A stretch of DNA of 37,743 nt from Candidatus Nanopelagicales bacterium (GCA_025351185.1 JANXWJ010000058.1:1-37743), one strand, 5' to 3'. Numbered from the stretch's first letter, positions 14,723 to 22,576 are shown. Translations and numbers: made by a program. The notes: generated by a model from the letters alone, not told the origin.

Positions 14723-16063
14723 CTACAGGTGGTAGGCGTACTCCCGGAACTCCCAGTCGGTGACCGAGCGGCTGAAGCGCTCGACCTCGTTGCGCTTGTA
14801 GGTCAGGAACGAGTTGACGAAGAACTCGCCGAGCACCTCGATGAGCTCGGTGTCGGCCTCGAGTGCATCGAGCGCCTCGGGCAGCGACTGCGGGAGCATC
14901 GGCGCGCTCTCGGGGTCATAGCCGTAGCCCTGAAGCGGTGCCGGCGGCTCGAGCTTGTCGCGTACGCCGAGGTAGACGGCGGCGCTGACCGCCGCCATCG
15001 CGATGTAGGGATTGGCGGTCGCGTCACCGAGACGCACCTCCATGCGCGAGGCTCCGCCGCGCTCCGGCGGGATGCGCACCATCGCACTGCGGTTGTCCAT
15101 GCCCCAGTCGATGAGCCACGGAGCCAGGGTGTCGGGCCCGAACCGCTTGTAGGAGTTGATGGTCGGGTTGAGCAGCGCGGCGAGCGCCGCAGCGTGCGCC
15201 ATCACGCCGGCGACCGCGGACCGACCGGTCTGGGACAGGCCGTCCGGTCCTCCAGGGTCGCCGAAGACGTTGGTGCCCTCGGCGTCGACGAGCGAGAGGT
15301 GCAGGTGGAAGCCGCTGCCGCCCTCGTCGTTGAAGGGCTTCGCCATGAAGGTGGCGAGGAGCCCCTGATGACGGGCGATCTCCTGCACGGCCGACTTCAT
15401 CCGGAAGGCCCGGTCTGCGGCATCGAGCAGCTCGGAGTGGTTGAGGTTGATCTCGAACTGGCCGGGGCTGAACTCGTGGTTGGCCGCCGTGACCTGCAGC
15501 TGCGCGTCGCGCATGAAGCGCAGCATCGTGAGCAGGATGCCTCGCGGGTCGCCCTTGCGTCCGACGACGTAGACGTTGCCCGGCTCGTCGGCATAGCGCT
15601 TCCAGCCGCGGTCGCAGGTCTCGTCGGGCTCCATGACGTAGAACTCGAGCTCCGGACCGATGATCGCGGAGAGGCCGAGCTCGCCGAGCCGCGCGCTCAC
15701 CCGACGGGCGAGGCCACGCGGTGACTCCATGGCCGGATCGCCGACGGAGGTCGTGTCAGCGAGGCACCAGGCGGCGCCGGGCTCCCACGGAAGGTCGGTG
15801 AGCGTGGAGAGATCGGGGTGCGCCGCGATGTCGGGGAGGCCGCTCTCGAGGCCGCCCTGCACCGGCACGACGTCGCCGCGAGGGGTCGTGTGATAGATCG
15901 CGCGGCAGAAGGCGATGCCGTGACCCATGACGCTCGGGAGCTCGTCGATGAGGACGTCGCGACCGCGGTCGACGCCGATGAGGTCCGGGTAGGACACCCG
16001 GATGACGTCGATCCCCCGAGCGCGCAGCTCCTCCACGACACCGCTGACATCCACGTGCTCCAT
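14723..16063 (-). CDS. Glutamine synthetase-like gamma-glutamyl-amine ligase
   Basis: A 446-residue protein with the full GS catalytic set: ELE (138-140), NHEFSPGQFEIN (195-206), FHLHLSL (252-258), NPTINSYKR (299-307) and RMEVRLGD (340-347). It lacks the adenylylation-site region of nitrogen-assimilatory GlnA and has the shorter N-terminus of the PuuA/IpuC/AtdA1-like ligases, which join glutamate to an amine using ATP. The ATG at 16063 has GGGAG 7 nt upstream. It heads an operon with P450-1 and perhaps the SOUL gene. It diverges from the amidotransferase at 16.4 kb, the same partner type as in aniline-degradation clusters. A regulon palindrome lies 64 bp upstream. Amine ligation is a strong inference from context; the actual amine is unknown. 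Confidence 0.88.
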   Translation of the reverse strand: MEHVDVSGVVEELRARGIDVIRVSYPDLIGVDRGRDVLIDELPSVMGHGIAFCRAIYHTTPRGDVVPVQGGLESGLPDIAAHPDLSTLTDLPWEPGAAWCLADTTSVGDPAMESPRGLARRVSARLGELGLSAIIGPELEFYVMEPDETCDRGWKRYADEPGNVYVVGRKGDPRGILLTMLRFMRDAQLQVTAANHEFSPGQFEINLNHSELLDAADRAFRMKSAVQEIARHQGLLATFMAKPFNDEGGSGFHLHLSLVDAEGTNVFGDPGGPDGLSQTGRSAVAGVMAHAAALAALLNPTINSYKRFGPDTLAPWLIDWGMDNRSAMVRIPPERGGASRMEVRLGDATANPYIAMAAVSAAVYLGVRDKLEPPAPLQGYGYDPESAPMLPQSLPEALDALEADTELIEVLGEFFVNSFLTYKRNEVERFSRSVTDWEFREYAYHL

Positions 16064-16126
16064 GCGGTAGCTCCCGTTCCTGCCGAGTGGCTGGCTGTAG
16101 ACGACCCGTGTCCGATCGAGGCAACT

Positions 16127-16142
16127 CGTTCGGACCCGAACA
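16127..16142. promoter_or_regulatory. Regulon operator upstream of the GS-like/P450-1 operon
   Basis: CGTTCGGACCCGAACA matches the palindrome CGTTCGGNNCCGAACG in 13 of 14 fixed positions. It ends 64 bp before the ATG of the GS-like gene on the minus strand. I could not assign a convincing -10/-35 pair next to it. Confidence 0.65.
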
Positions 16143-16295
16143 TTCTGGGTGGCCCGACGATAGACCCTCCCACACGGTCGAGGGAAGCACTTGCGGACAA
16201 CTACGTCGACCGATCAGCGGCTTGCGGTCATGACACCGGTCACGGATGCTCGCCTGACTCCACGTGCACGGTTGGCGCTCGTGCTGCTCGGGCTG

Positions 16296-16336
16296 TTGAC
16301 GGCTGCCGATTCGGGACTTACGTTCGGATCCGAACG
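16296..16336 (+). promoter_or_regulatory. Promoter and overlapping operator of the amidotransferase gene
   Basis: TTGACG (16296-16301) and TACGTT (16319-16324) are separated by 17 bp, a good sigma-70-type promoter. The perfect 16-bp palindrome CGTTCGGATCCGAACG (16321-16336) overlaps the -10 and the expected start of transcription. This is the geometry of a repressor site. The Shine-Dalgarno AGGAGG of the gene follows at 16366. Confidence 0.7.
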
Positions 16337-16375
16337 AAGGCAGACCTCACGTGCTGCCTCGCCTCAGGAGGATTC

Positions 16376-17095
16376 GTGCGCGCGCTGTTCGTCCAGCAGG
16401 ACCACGTGTCGCCGACCGGCCCCGTGGGCGACCGCTTCCACCACCACGGCTATGCGATCGAGGAGTTCCTCGTCGTGCCCCCGGAGCGGTTCGAGAGCCC
16501 CGACGTCACCGTGACGTTTCCCGACCCGGCGGACTTCGATGTGATCGTGCCGATGGGTGCGCCCTGGTCGGTCTACGACGTGGCCACGATCGGCTCCTGG
16601 ATCGGCGACGAGATCACTTTCCTGCGCACTGCGCACGAGGCAGGCGTGCCGATCTTCGGCATCTGCTTCGGCGGGCAGGCTCTCGCCGCGGCGCTGGGTG
16701 GCACGGTTCAGCGAGCGGAGACTGCCGAGATCGGGTGGTACGACGTCGACACCGACGATGCGGGCCTGGTCGGGCCGGGGCCGTGGTTCCAGTGGCACTA
16801 CGACCAGTTCACGCCGCCGCCGGGCTCCCGGATGTTCGCACACACTGCGGTCGGACCCCAGGCGTACACGATCGGTCGCAGTCTTGGCCTGCAGTTCCAC
16901 CCCGAGCTCACGCCGGGACAGCTCGTCGCCTGGATCGACAACGGCGGCGCTGCCGCGCTCGACGGGGCCGGTGTCGACGCCGACGCCCTCGTCGCACACA
17001 CCGAGGCGACCGCCGACGAAGCCGCTGCTCGCACCCATGCCCTGGTGGACGCCTTCCTCGCTCAGATCGCCACCCGGCGGCACGGTCCCGCCTGA
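16376..17095 (+). CDS. Class I glutamine amidotransferase (gamma-glutamyl amide hydrolase candidate)
   Basis: A 239-residue GATase1 domain with no synthetase attached. The nucleophile elbow GICFGGQAL gives C97, and QFHPE (173-177) gives H175 and E177. The GTG at 16376 has AGGAGG 4 nt upstream; earlier starts in this frame run back through the operator. Stand-alone enzymes of this type are paired with GS-like ligases in aniline pathways (AtdA2/TdnT with AtdA1/TdnQ), where the amidotransferase hydrolyses the gamma-glutamyl conjugate. Here it diverges from exactly such a ligase and shares its operator. The reaction is inferred from that context. A GMP-synthase-like glutaminase without a partner is the alternative. 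Confidence 0.85.
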   Translation: MRALFVQQDHVSPTGPVGDRFHHHGYAIEEFLVVPPERFESPDVTVTFPDPADFDVIVPMGAPWSVYDVATIGSWIGDEITFLRTAHEAGVPIFGICFGGQALAAALGGTVQRAETAEIGWYDVDTDDAGLVGPGPWFQWHYDQFTPPPGSRMFAHTAVGPQAYTIGRSLGLQFHPELTPGQLVAWIDNGGAAALDGAGVDADALVAHTEATADEAAARTHALVDAFLAQIATRRHGPA

Positions 17096-17131
17096 CCGAC
17101 GACCCGTGGGCGCCGTAGCAGCGGCTCGGGG

Positions 17132-17221
17132 TCAGTCCGGTTCGCGGGTGTCGAGCCAGGTGAGGGTCTTGGGGCCGATGGCGGCGATTTCGCCCTCGCA
17201 GCGTTCGTCGCCTGGGCCGCT
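17132..17221 (-). pseudogene. Possible orphan C-terminal gene fragment
   Basis: A minus-strand frame ending at the TGA at 17132-17134 reads GPGDERCEGEIAAIGPK then TLTWLDTREPD, which looks like the end of a real protein. It has no start codon or gene body, because the P450-2 stop lies just upstream at 17262. It sits in the 166-bp gap between the amidotransferase and P450-2. I do not recognise the family, and chance is not excluded. Confidence 0.25.
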
Positions 17222-17261
17222 TCTGCCCGTACGCCTTCTGACCTCCGTGCGGGCCGCAGGG

Positions 17262-18506
17262 TCAGGAGACGCGGACGGGGAACCTCTTGATGCCGTTGAC
17301 GAAGTTGCTGCGCACCCGGGTGACGTCGCCGGTCACGGCGATCCCCCCGGAGAGCCGCGGGATGAGCTCCTCGAACATGATCTTGATCTCCATGCGCGCG
17401 AGCTGGTTGCCGAGGCAGAAGTGCGGGCCGCCCTTGCCGAAGGTCACGTGGTCGACACGCGTGCGGGCGACATCGAAGCGGTAGGGATCCTCGAAGACCC
17501 GGTCGTCACGGTTGCCGGAGGCGAACCACACCACGACCTTGTCGCCGGCCTTGATGGTCCTGCCGTACATCTCGACGTCTGTCGTCGCCGTGCGACGGAA
17601 GTGGTAGACGGGGGAGGCCCACCGCAGCATCTCCTCGACCGCGCCAGGGATCAGCTCGGGCTGCGCCTGCAGGAGTGCGAGCTGGTCAGGGTTGTCGATG
17701 AGAGCCTTCATCGAGTGCGAGATTGCGTGCCGGGTGGTCTCGTTGCCGGCCACCACGAGAAGCAGGAAATAGTTGCGGAAGTCCCGCTCTGACAGGGCTA
17801 CACCGTCTTCCGGCACCTGGTTGACCAGCTTGCTGACCAGGTCGTCGCCGGCCAGCCCCTTGCGCTGTGCGGCGAGCTCGAAGCCATAGTCGAAGACCTC
17901 GAGGGCCGCGGGGGAGCGGAACGGCAGCAGCCGGAACTCCTCGCTCTCCTCCGAGTCCGCGAGCACATCGGCGTAGTCGGGGTCGGAGTTGCCGACCATC
18001 CGGTTGCCCCACTCGATGAGCTGGTCGGTTCGCTCGTCGGGCACGTCGAGCATCCGCGCGAGCACCCGGATCGGGAAGTCGGCGCTGACCTCCTTCACGA
18101 AGTCGAACTCCCGCTTCGCCAGGGCCGCGTCGACGGTGGTGCGGGTGAGCCCACGCAGGAACGTCTCGTAGCCCACGAGCCCGCGAGGCGTGAACTGGTG
18201 CTGCAGCAGGCGCCGCAGCGCCCAGTGCCGTGGGCCGTCGGTCTCGAGCATCGACTTGCGCATGTCGATCTGCTCGTCGTCGAGCTCCTCGAGGTTGGCA
18301 CCGCCGAGTTCGGAGGAGAACGTCGCCTCGTCGCGGGTGACGGCGGCGGCGTCGGCGTGCCGGGTCACTGCCCAGAACCCGTGAGCGGGACTCGCCTCGG
18401 GGTTCCAGTGCAGCGGCTCCTGCTCGCGCAGCACGTCGAACAGCGGCCACGCCTTGTCCTGCTCGAAGACATCGAGATCGCTGAGGTCGACATCGGCCGG
18501 TGTCAT
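17262..18506 (-). CDS. Cytochrome P450 (P450-2)
   Basis: A 414-residue P450 clearly related to P450-1, with shared segments such as LLPFRSPAALEVFDYG and RSNFVNGIKR. The I-helix motif is AGNETT (253-258), ExxR is EMLR (292-295), and FGKGGPHFCLG places the haem-ligating cysteine at C364. The ATG at 18506 (MTPADVDLSD) is chosen because AGGAGG lies 4 nt upstream; an earlier ATG at 18533 has no ribosome-binding site. The C-terminus resembles the CYP124/125/142 clan. It is monocistronic, with its own promoter and a perfect palindrome just downstream of the -10. Two related P450s under one operator suggest successive or alternative oxidations of the same substrate class. Confidence 0.93.
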   Translation of the reverse strand: MTPADVDLSDLDVFEQDKAWPLFDVLREQEPLHWNPEASPAHGFWAVTRHADAAAVTRDEATFSSELGGANLEELDDEQIDMRKSMLETDGPRHWALRRLLQHQFTPRGLVGYETFLRGLTRTTVDAALAKREFDFVKEVSADFPIRVLARMLDVPDERTDQLIEWGNRMVGNSDPDYADVLADSEESEEFRLLPFRSPAALEVFDYGFELAAQRKGLAGDDLVSKLVNQVPEDGVALSERDFRNYFLLLVVAGNETTRHAISHSMKALIDNPDQLALLQAQPELIPGAVEEMLRWASPVYHFRRTATTDVEMYGRTIKAGDKVVVWFASGNRDDRVFEDPYRFDVARTRVDHVTFGKGGPHFCLGNQLARMEIKIMFEELIPRLSGGIAVTGDVTRVRSNFVNGIKRFPVRVS

Positions 18507-18540
18507 CGCGCCTCCTGCTGGGCTGTGCGACATGATCAGT

Positions 18541-18595
18541 CGTTCGGGCCCGAACGACTGTGTGGACTCTAGGACCGCGCCACCGACCGTGACAA
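18541..18595 (-). promoter_or_regulatory. Promoter and operator of P450-2
   Basis: On the minus strand, TTGTCA (18590-18595) and TAGAGT (18566-18571) are separated by 18 bp. The perfect palindrome CGTTCGGGCCCGAACG (18541-18556) begins about 10 bp after the -10, covering roughly +3 to +18. The site ends 35 bp before the start codon, as expected for a repressor-blocked promoter. It also lies upstream of the divergent MarR gene. Confidence 0.7.
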
Positions 18596-18781
18596 GGGGT
18601 ACGGCGTACCGGATCGGCACGGTGCTGCTCGGGTCTGCTCGACGTACGGCGTCGAACGACAGCGCGCGTCTAGGATCAGCACGTGGCCAGGGCGGAGCAC
18701 CGGAGCGGTCCGGACGGCGAAGGCATCTGCGTGCCGGACGACTGCCCCTGTGAGATTGGTGCCTGCACCTTGAGCAAGTAC

Positions 18782-19300
18782 GTGCGCACAACCAACGAGT
18801 CGCGCGGCGACCACCATCACACCCTTGCCGAGACCGAGACTGCAGTCGCGGAGATGCTCAGCGGGATGTCGGTCGACATGGAGTCGATGGCCGCAGTGCA
18901 GAACATCTATCGGGCGGCCAATGCGGTTCGCAAACGCCTAGAGAGCTCGGTGCTCGCCCCCCACGACCTCACCTGGACGGGTTGGGTGGTGCTCTGGGTC
19001 GTCTGGATCTGGGGTGACATCGAGACCCGCCACGTCGCCGCCGAGGCCGGAATCTCGAAGGGCACGCTCACGGGCGTCATCGGCACCCTCGAGAAGCGCG
19101 GCCTGCTCAAGCGACGGACCCACCCCGACGATGCGAGGCGGGTGCTCGTCTCGCTGACCGCGAAGGGCCGCAAGCTCATGATCGTGCTCTTCCCGAAGTT
19201 CAACGAGGAGGAGTCCTACGTGACCCACTCCCTCTCCTCGCCCGAGAAGGCCACCCTCGCCCGCACCCTGCGCAAGGTTGCCCTCCAGGTAGAGCCCTAA
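18782..19300 (+). CDS. MarR family transcriptional regulator, candidate regulator of the cluster
   Basis: A winged helix-turn-helix protein with the DNA-binding core ETRHVAAEAGISKGTLTGVIGTLEKRGLLKRR and the wing THPDDARRVLVSLTAKG. The N-terminal dimerisation helices begin around MESMAAVQNIYRAANAVRKRL. The GTG at 18782 gives 172 residues and a sensible N-terminus. The frame stays open to a GTG at 18683, whose extra 33 residues contain four cysteines (C17, C22, C24, C29 from that start) and no known MarR feature. It is the only regulator gene inside the cluster, lying between P450-2 and the hydrolase. HpaR, which controls homoprotocatechuate genes in enterobacteria, is also a MarR protein. That it binds the 16-bp palindrome is inferred. 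Confidence 0.82.
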   Translation: MRTTNESRGDHHHTLAETETAVAEMLSGMSVDMESMAAVQNIYRAANAVRKRLESSVLAPHDLTWTGWVVLWVVWIWGDIETRHVAAEAGISKGTLTGVIGTLEKRGLLKRRTHPDDARRVLVSLTAKGRKLMIVLFPKFNEEESYVTHSLSSPEKATLARTLRKVALQVEP

Positions 19301-19305
19301 CCCGC

Positions 19306-19359
19306 CCGTCGATGTGTAACCACGACGTCCTATAGCCCGTCGTGATTACACATCGACGG
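19306..19359. terminator. Bidirectional terminator hairpin between convergent genes
   Basis: Arms 19306-19327 and 19338-19359 form a 22-bp stem with a single C/T mismatch around a 10-nt loop. It lies between the MarR stop (19300) and the convergent PuuD-like gene, whose last codons and stop (19346-19348) form part of the stem. There is no strong T-run, but the stem is long and isolated, so transcription from either side should stop here. Confidence 0.75.
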
Positions 19360-20059
19360 AGGCGGCGGCGATGAGGGCTTGTACGACGGCCACCTGGGCG
19401 GGGTCGGTGGTGAAGGTGTCCTCGGGGTGCCACTGGACGGCGAGGAACCAGCCTGCTGCATCGGGCTTGGCGAGGGCCTCGACCGTGCCGTCAGCGCTGT
19501 GAGCGATGGCGACGAGTCCGTCGCCGAGGCGCTGCACCCGCTGATGGTGATAGCACGACGCGGCCACGGAGCCGCCGACGGCGCCCTTGAGGACGGTGCC
19601 GTCGTCGATGGCGACCTCGTGGACGAGGTGGCGGTGCGGCTCGGCCATGTGCTGGTCGAGGTCACCCCCGAGCGCGACGTTGACGACCTGCATCCCGCGG
19701 CACACGGCCAGCAGCGGCGTGCCGGACGCCAGGGCCCACTGCGCGATCGCGAGGTCGAACGCGTCCTGCTCGTCGTCCACGTCGTAGACCTCGTCGTGGG
19801 CGGCGTCCTGGCCGTAGCGGGTCGGCGACAGGTCGCCGCCTCCCGGGAGGAGCACCCCGTCGACGAAGGCGAGGCGATCTCCGACCGCATCGGGTGTCAC
19901 GGCAGCACCGGGTGCCCATGGATGCACCGTCACAGGCTCGCCGCCGGCGGCGAGGACAAGCTCGGAGAGCGCCCGGGCGGTCGTGAGGGCACGATGGCGG
20001 TGGGCCGATGCGGATGAGGAGAACCGCCCAGGGATGGCGATGATCGGACTACGCGACAT
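19346..20059 (-). CDS. Gamma-glutamyl-gamma-aminobutyrate hydrolase family protein (PuuD-like, peptidase C26)
   Basis: A 237-residue class I amidotransferase-fold hydrolase. The oxyanion/glycine segment is VLLPGGGDLSPTRYG (69-83), the nucleophile elbow LLAVCRGMQVVN gives C120, and QWHPED (209-214) gives H211 and E213. In the Puu pathway PuuD cleaves gamma-glutamyl-GABA made by PuuA and the following oxidations. The ATG at 20059 is chosen because GGAGG lies 9 nt upstream; the frame upstream of it runs through the operator. It diverges from the aldehyde dehydrogenase operon. With the amidotransferase at 16.4 kb, the cluster has two different hydrolases able to release glutamate from a gamma-glutamyl amide. 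Confidence 0.88.
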   Translation of the reverse strand: MSRSPIIAIPGRFSSSASAHRHRALTTARALSELVLAAGGEPVTVHPWAPGAAVTPDAVGDRLAFVDGVLLPGGGDLSPTRYGQDAAHDEVYDVDDEQDAFDLAIAQWALASGTPLLAVCRGMQVVNVALGGDLDQHMAEPHRHLVHEVAIDDGTVLKGAVGGSVAASCYHHQRVQRLGDGLVAIAHSADGTVEALAKPDAAGWFLAVQWHPEDTFTTDPAQVAVVQALIAAASVDV

Positions 20060-20087
20060 CTCTTGACGCCTCCCGGTGTCGGCAATA

Positions 20088-20103
20088 CGTTTGGCCCCGA
20101 ACG
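20088..20103. promoter_or_regulatory. Regulon operator between the hydrolase and the aldehyde dehydrogenase operon
   Basis: CGTTTGGCCCCGAACG matches the palindrome in 13 of 14 fixed positions. It is the only copy in the 125-bp divergent region, 29 bp from the hydrolase start and 82 bp from the dehydrogenase start, so one site could control both. The dehydrogenase has GGGAGG 9 nt before its GTG. Promoter hexamers are not clear. Confidence 0.6.
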
Positions 20104-20184
20104 ATATCGGACGGCAGCCTGATCCGTCACCCCATCCTGATCGCACCACGTCGTACGCATACCCCACTTGGGAGGGTCCAGCCG

Positions 20185-21654
20185 GTGACCACAGCAGTCG
20201 TCGCGGGTGTCGAGGTCGACACCCGGCACTGGATCGGCGGGCAGCGCGTCGAGAGCGCCACCACGTTCGAGACGGTCTCGCCGCTCGACGGCACCGTCAT
20301 CGCGCACCTGAGCCGCGGCGGGCAGGCGGAGGTCGACGCGGCAGTCGCGGCCGCCAAGGCTGCGTTCGTCGGCTGGTCGCAGACCTCACCCGCCGATCGC
20401 GCGGCGATCCTGCACCAGGTCGCCGACGGTGTCGAGGCGCGGATCGAGGAGCTGAGCCAGGTCGAGACCCTCGACAACGGCTCGCTGCTGCGGTCGCACC
20501 GGCGCGGGGTGATGCCGCGGGTAGCGATGAACTTCCGCTTCTTCGCCGATCACCTGCTCGAGCTGTCGCACCCTGACTTCGAGACGCGGGGACATCGCAA
20601 CCACGTCTCGTGGGACCCAGCCGGAGTCACCGCGATCGTCACCCCGTGGAACGCCCCTCTGATGCTGGCGACGTGGCGCATCGGTCCGGCCCTCGCGGCG
20701 GGGAACACCGTGGTCGCGAAGCCGCCGGAGTGGGCCCCCCTCACCGCGTCGCTCCTCGCCGACATCGCGCACGACGCCGGACTCCCCGACGGCGTCCTCA
20801 ACGTCGTGCAGGGCCTCGGCACGGAGGCGGGAGCACCTCTCGTCGCGCACCCGGATGTCCGAAGGATCTGCTTCACCGGCTCGGTGCCCACCTCGCAGCG
20901 GATCGGCGCCAGTGCGGCGGCGAACGTGACACCGGTGAGTTTTGAGCTCGGCGGCAAGTCGCCGCTGCTCGTGTTCGACGACGCCAACCTCGACCTCGCG
21001 GTCGAACTCGCGGTCGAGCAGTTCGACAACTCGGGTCAGGTCTGTCTGGCAGCCGTCCGCATGCTCGTGCAGGAGGGCGTCTACGACGAGTTCCGCGCCA
21101 AGTTCCTCGCGAAGGCCGCGACCATCACCCAGGGCGACTCGCGCGACGAAGCCACCGACATCGGTCCGCTCGTGAGCCGAACCCACTTCGACCGTGTCGA
21201 CGGCTTCGTGAACAGAGCGATCGCCGACGGTGCGCAGGTCATCCTCGGTGGTGAGCCGAATCACGAGCTCAACGCAGCGACCGGCGGGTTCTACTACCGT
21301 CCCACCGTCTTCGAAGGGTTCGACACCGGGGCGGAGATCGTGTGCCACGAGGTGTTCGGGCCGGTGCTCACGCTGCAGTCCTTCGCCACGGAGGAGGACG
21401 GCGTCGCGATGGCCAACGACACCGACTACGGTCTCGCAGCCACCCTGGTGACCGGTGACCGAGACCGCGCCGAACGGGTGTCGGCGAGACTGCGAGCCGG
21501 GACGGTCTGGATCAACTGCTTCTTCGTACGCGACCTCTCGGCACCGTTCGGCGGCAGCGGCCGGTCGGGCATCGGTCGTGAGGGCGGCACCTGGTCGTTC
21601 GACTTCTACTGCGACGTGAAGAACTCGGTCTTTGCACCGAAGGGATGGAACTGA
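20185..21654 (+). CDS. hpaE: Aldehyde dehydrogenase, 5-carboxymethyl-2-hydroxymuconate-semialdehyde dehydrogenase type
   Basis: A 489-residue NAD(P)-dependent aldehyde dehydrogenase. N156 (TPWNAP), K179 (VVAKPPEWAP), E254 (FELGGKSP) and C287 (NSGQVC) are the expected catalytic and cofactor residues. The overall sequence is closest, by eye, to HpaE-type enzymes that oxidise the meta-cleavage product of homoprotocatechuate. The next two genes encode a LigB-type dioxygenase and an FAH hydrolase, the usual partners, which supports the name. The betaine/aminoaldehyde dehydrogenases of amine pathways are the alternative. The GTG start is preceded by GGGAGG. It is the first gene of a tightly packed operon; its stop is one base from the next ATG. 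Confidence 0.85.
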   Translation: MTTAVVAGVEVDTRHWIGGQRVESATTFETVSPLDGTVIAHLSRGGQAEVDAAVAAAKAAFVGWSQTSPADRAAILHQVADGVEARIEELSQVETLDNGSLLRSHRRGVMPRVAMNFRFFADHLLELSHPDFETRGHRNHVSWDPAGVTAIVTPWNAPLMLATWRIGPALAAGNTVVAKPPEWAPLTASLLADIAHDAGLPDGVLNVVQGLGTEAGAPLVAHPDVRRICFTGSVPTSQRIGASAAANVTPVSFELGGKSPLLVFDDANLDLAVELAVEQFDNSGQVCLAAVRMLVQEGVYDEFRAKFLAKAATITQGDSRDEATDIGPLVSRTHFDRVDGFVNRAIADGAQVILGGEPNHELNAATGGFYYRPTVFEGFDTGAEIVCHEVFGPVLTLQSFATEEDGVAMANDTDYGLAATLVTGDRDRAERVSARLRAGTVWINCFFVRDLSAPFGGSGRSGIGREGGTWSFDFYCDVKNSVFAPKGWN

Positions 21655-21655
21655 C

Positions 21656-22549
21656 ATGGGCGAGGTAGTCGGCGCAGGGTTCCTGTCGCACGTGCCGACC
21701 ATCATGCTGCCTGAAGCCACACGTCGAGAGATCAATGAGGGCAGGGAGATCTCCCTCGTCCCGGCGCTGCGCCGCCTACGCGCGGAGAAGTTCGAGCAGC
21801 TCGACTACGACACCGTGATCGTCCTCGACTCGCACTGGTTCACCACGATCGAGTTCATCATCGCGTCGCAGGCGCTGCGGGCCGGCCTTTTCACCGCCGA
21901 GGAGCTGCCTCGCGGCATGTGCCGCATACCCTACGAGTGGCGTGGTGACCCCGAGCTGGCGAATGCGATCGCTGCCGAGGGTGACCCGGCGGGCACCTGG
22001 ATCACCGCGATCGATGACCCCTATCTCCCGCTCTACTACCCCTCGATCAACCTGTGGACCTACCTGGGGAAGGGTCTGGACAAGCAGTGGATCTCGATGT
22101 CGGTGTGCCAGACAGGTGAGACCGACGACTTCCTGCGAGTCGGCCGCGCCATAGGTGCGGCGATCGCAAAGACCGACCGCAAGGTCATCATCATCGCCAC
22201 GGGATCGATGTCGCACACGTTCTACAAGCTCAAGGAGATGCGCAAGCACGAGGCGAGCGACCCGTCTCACATCTTCAGCCAGAAGGCACGCGACATGGAC
22301 CACGAGCGGCTCGCCTGGTTTGCCGAAGGCCGTCACGACCGCGTGCTGGAGACCATGCCGGAGTTCATGTCGGTGCGTCCCGAGGGGATGTTTGCGCACT
22401 ACCTCATGATGGCTGCGGCCCTAGGCGAGAACCACTTCTCGGCACCGGGCGTGCAGTACGGCGACTACGAGAACTCGGTCGGCACCAGCCAGGTGCACGT
22501 GTGGTTCGACCGCCCCGCCGCGGGATGGACCGCCCCGCGCGACGCCTGA
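21656..22549 (+). CDS. hpaD: Class III extradiol dioxygenase (3,4-dihydroxyphenylacetate 2,3-dioxygenase type)
   Basis: A 297-residue LigB-fold iron(II) dioxygenase. H12 (GFLSHVPTIMLP), H60 (LDSHW) and E243 (RPEGMF) are the expected iron ligands, and H187 (ATGSMSH) is the catalytic histidine. The sequence aligns along its length with E. coli HpaD in my memory of that protein, and the dehydrogenase and FAH neighbours agree. It opens a catecholic ring next to the hydroxyls. The ATG follows the dehydrogenase stop after one base; an in-frame ATG at 21632 lies inside that gene and is not needed. The exact catechol is uncertain. Confidence 0.88.
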   Translation: MGEVVGAGFLSHVPTIMLPEATRREINEGREISLVPALRRLRAEKFEQLDYDTVIVLDSHWFTTIEFIIASQALRAGLFTAEELPRGMCRIPYEWRGDPELANAIAAEGDPAGTWITAIDDPYLPLYYPSINLWTYLGKGLDKQWISMSVCQTGETDDFLRVGRAIGAAIAKTDRKVIIIATGSMSHTFYKLKEMRKHEASDPSHIFSQKARDMDHERLAWFAEGRHDRVLETMPEFMSVRPEGMFAHYLMMAAALGENHFSAPGVQYGDYENSVGTSQVHVWFDRPAAGWTAPRDA

Positions 22550-22576
22550 CCCTCGACTGCGATCCCTGGAGACCAC

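Larger units (their letters stand above)
16064..16375. other. Divergent control region between the GS-like and amidotransferase genes
   Basis: This 312-bp gene-free stretch holds two copies of the regulon palindrome, at 16127-16142 and 16321-16336, 194 bp apart, and one recognisable promoter for the plus-strand gene. Open frames crossing it have no family resemblance and look non-coding. No further element is visible. Confidence 0.6.

Noticed and set aside
16191-16514. A 107-codon ORF starting in the divergent control region
   Set aside because: It contains one hydrophobic stretch but runs across the operator and into the amidotransferase in another frame, with no ribosome-binding site.
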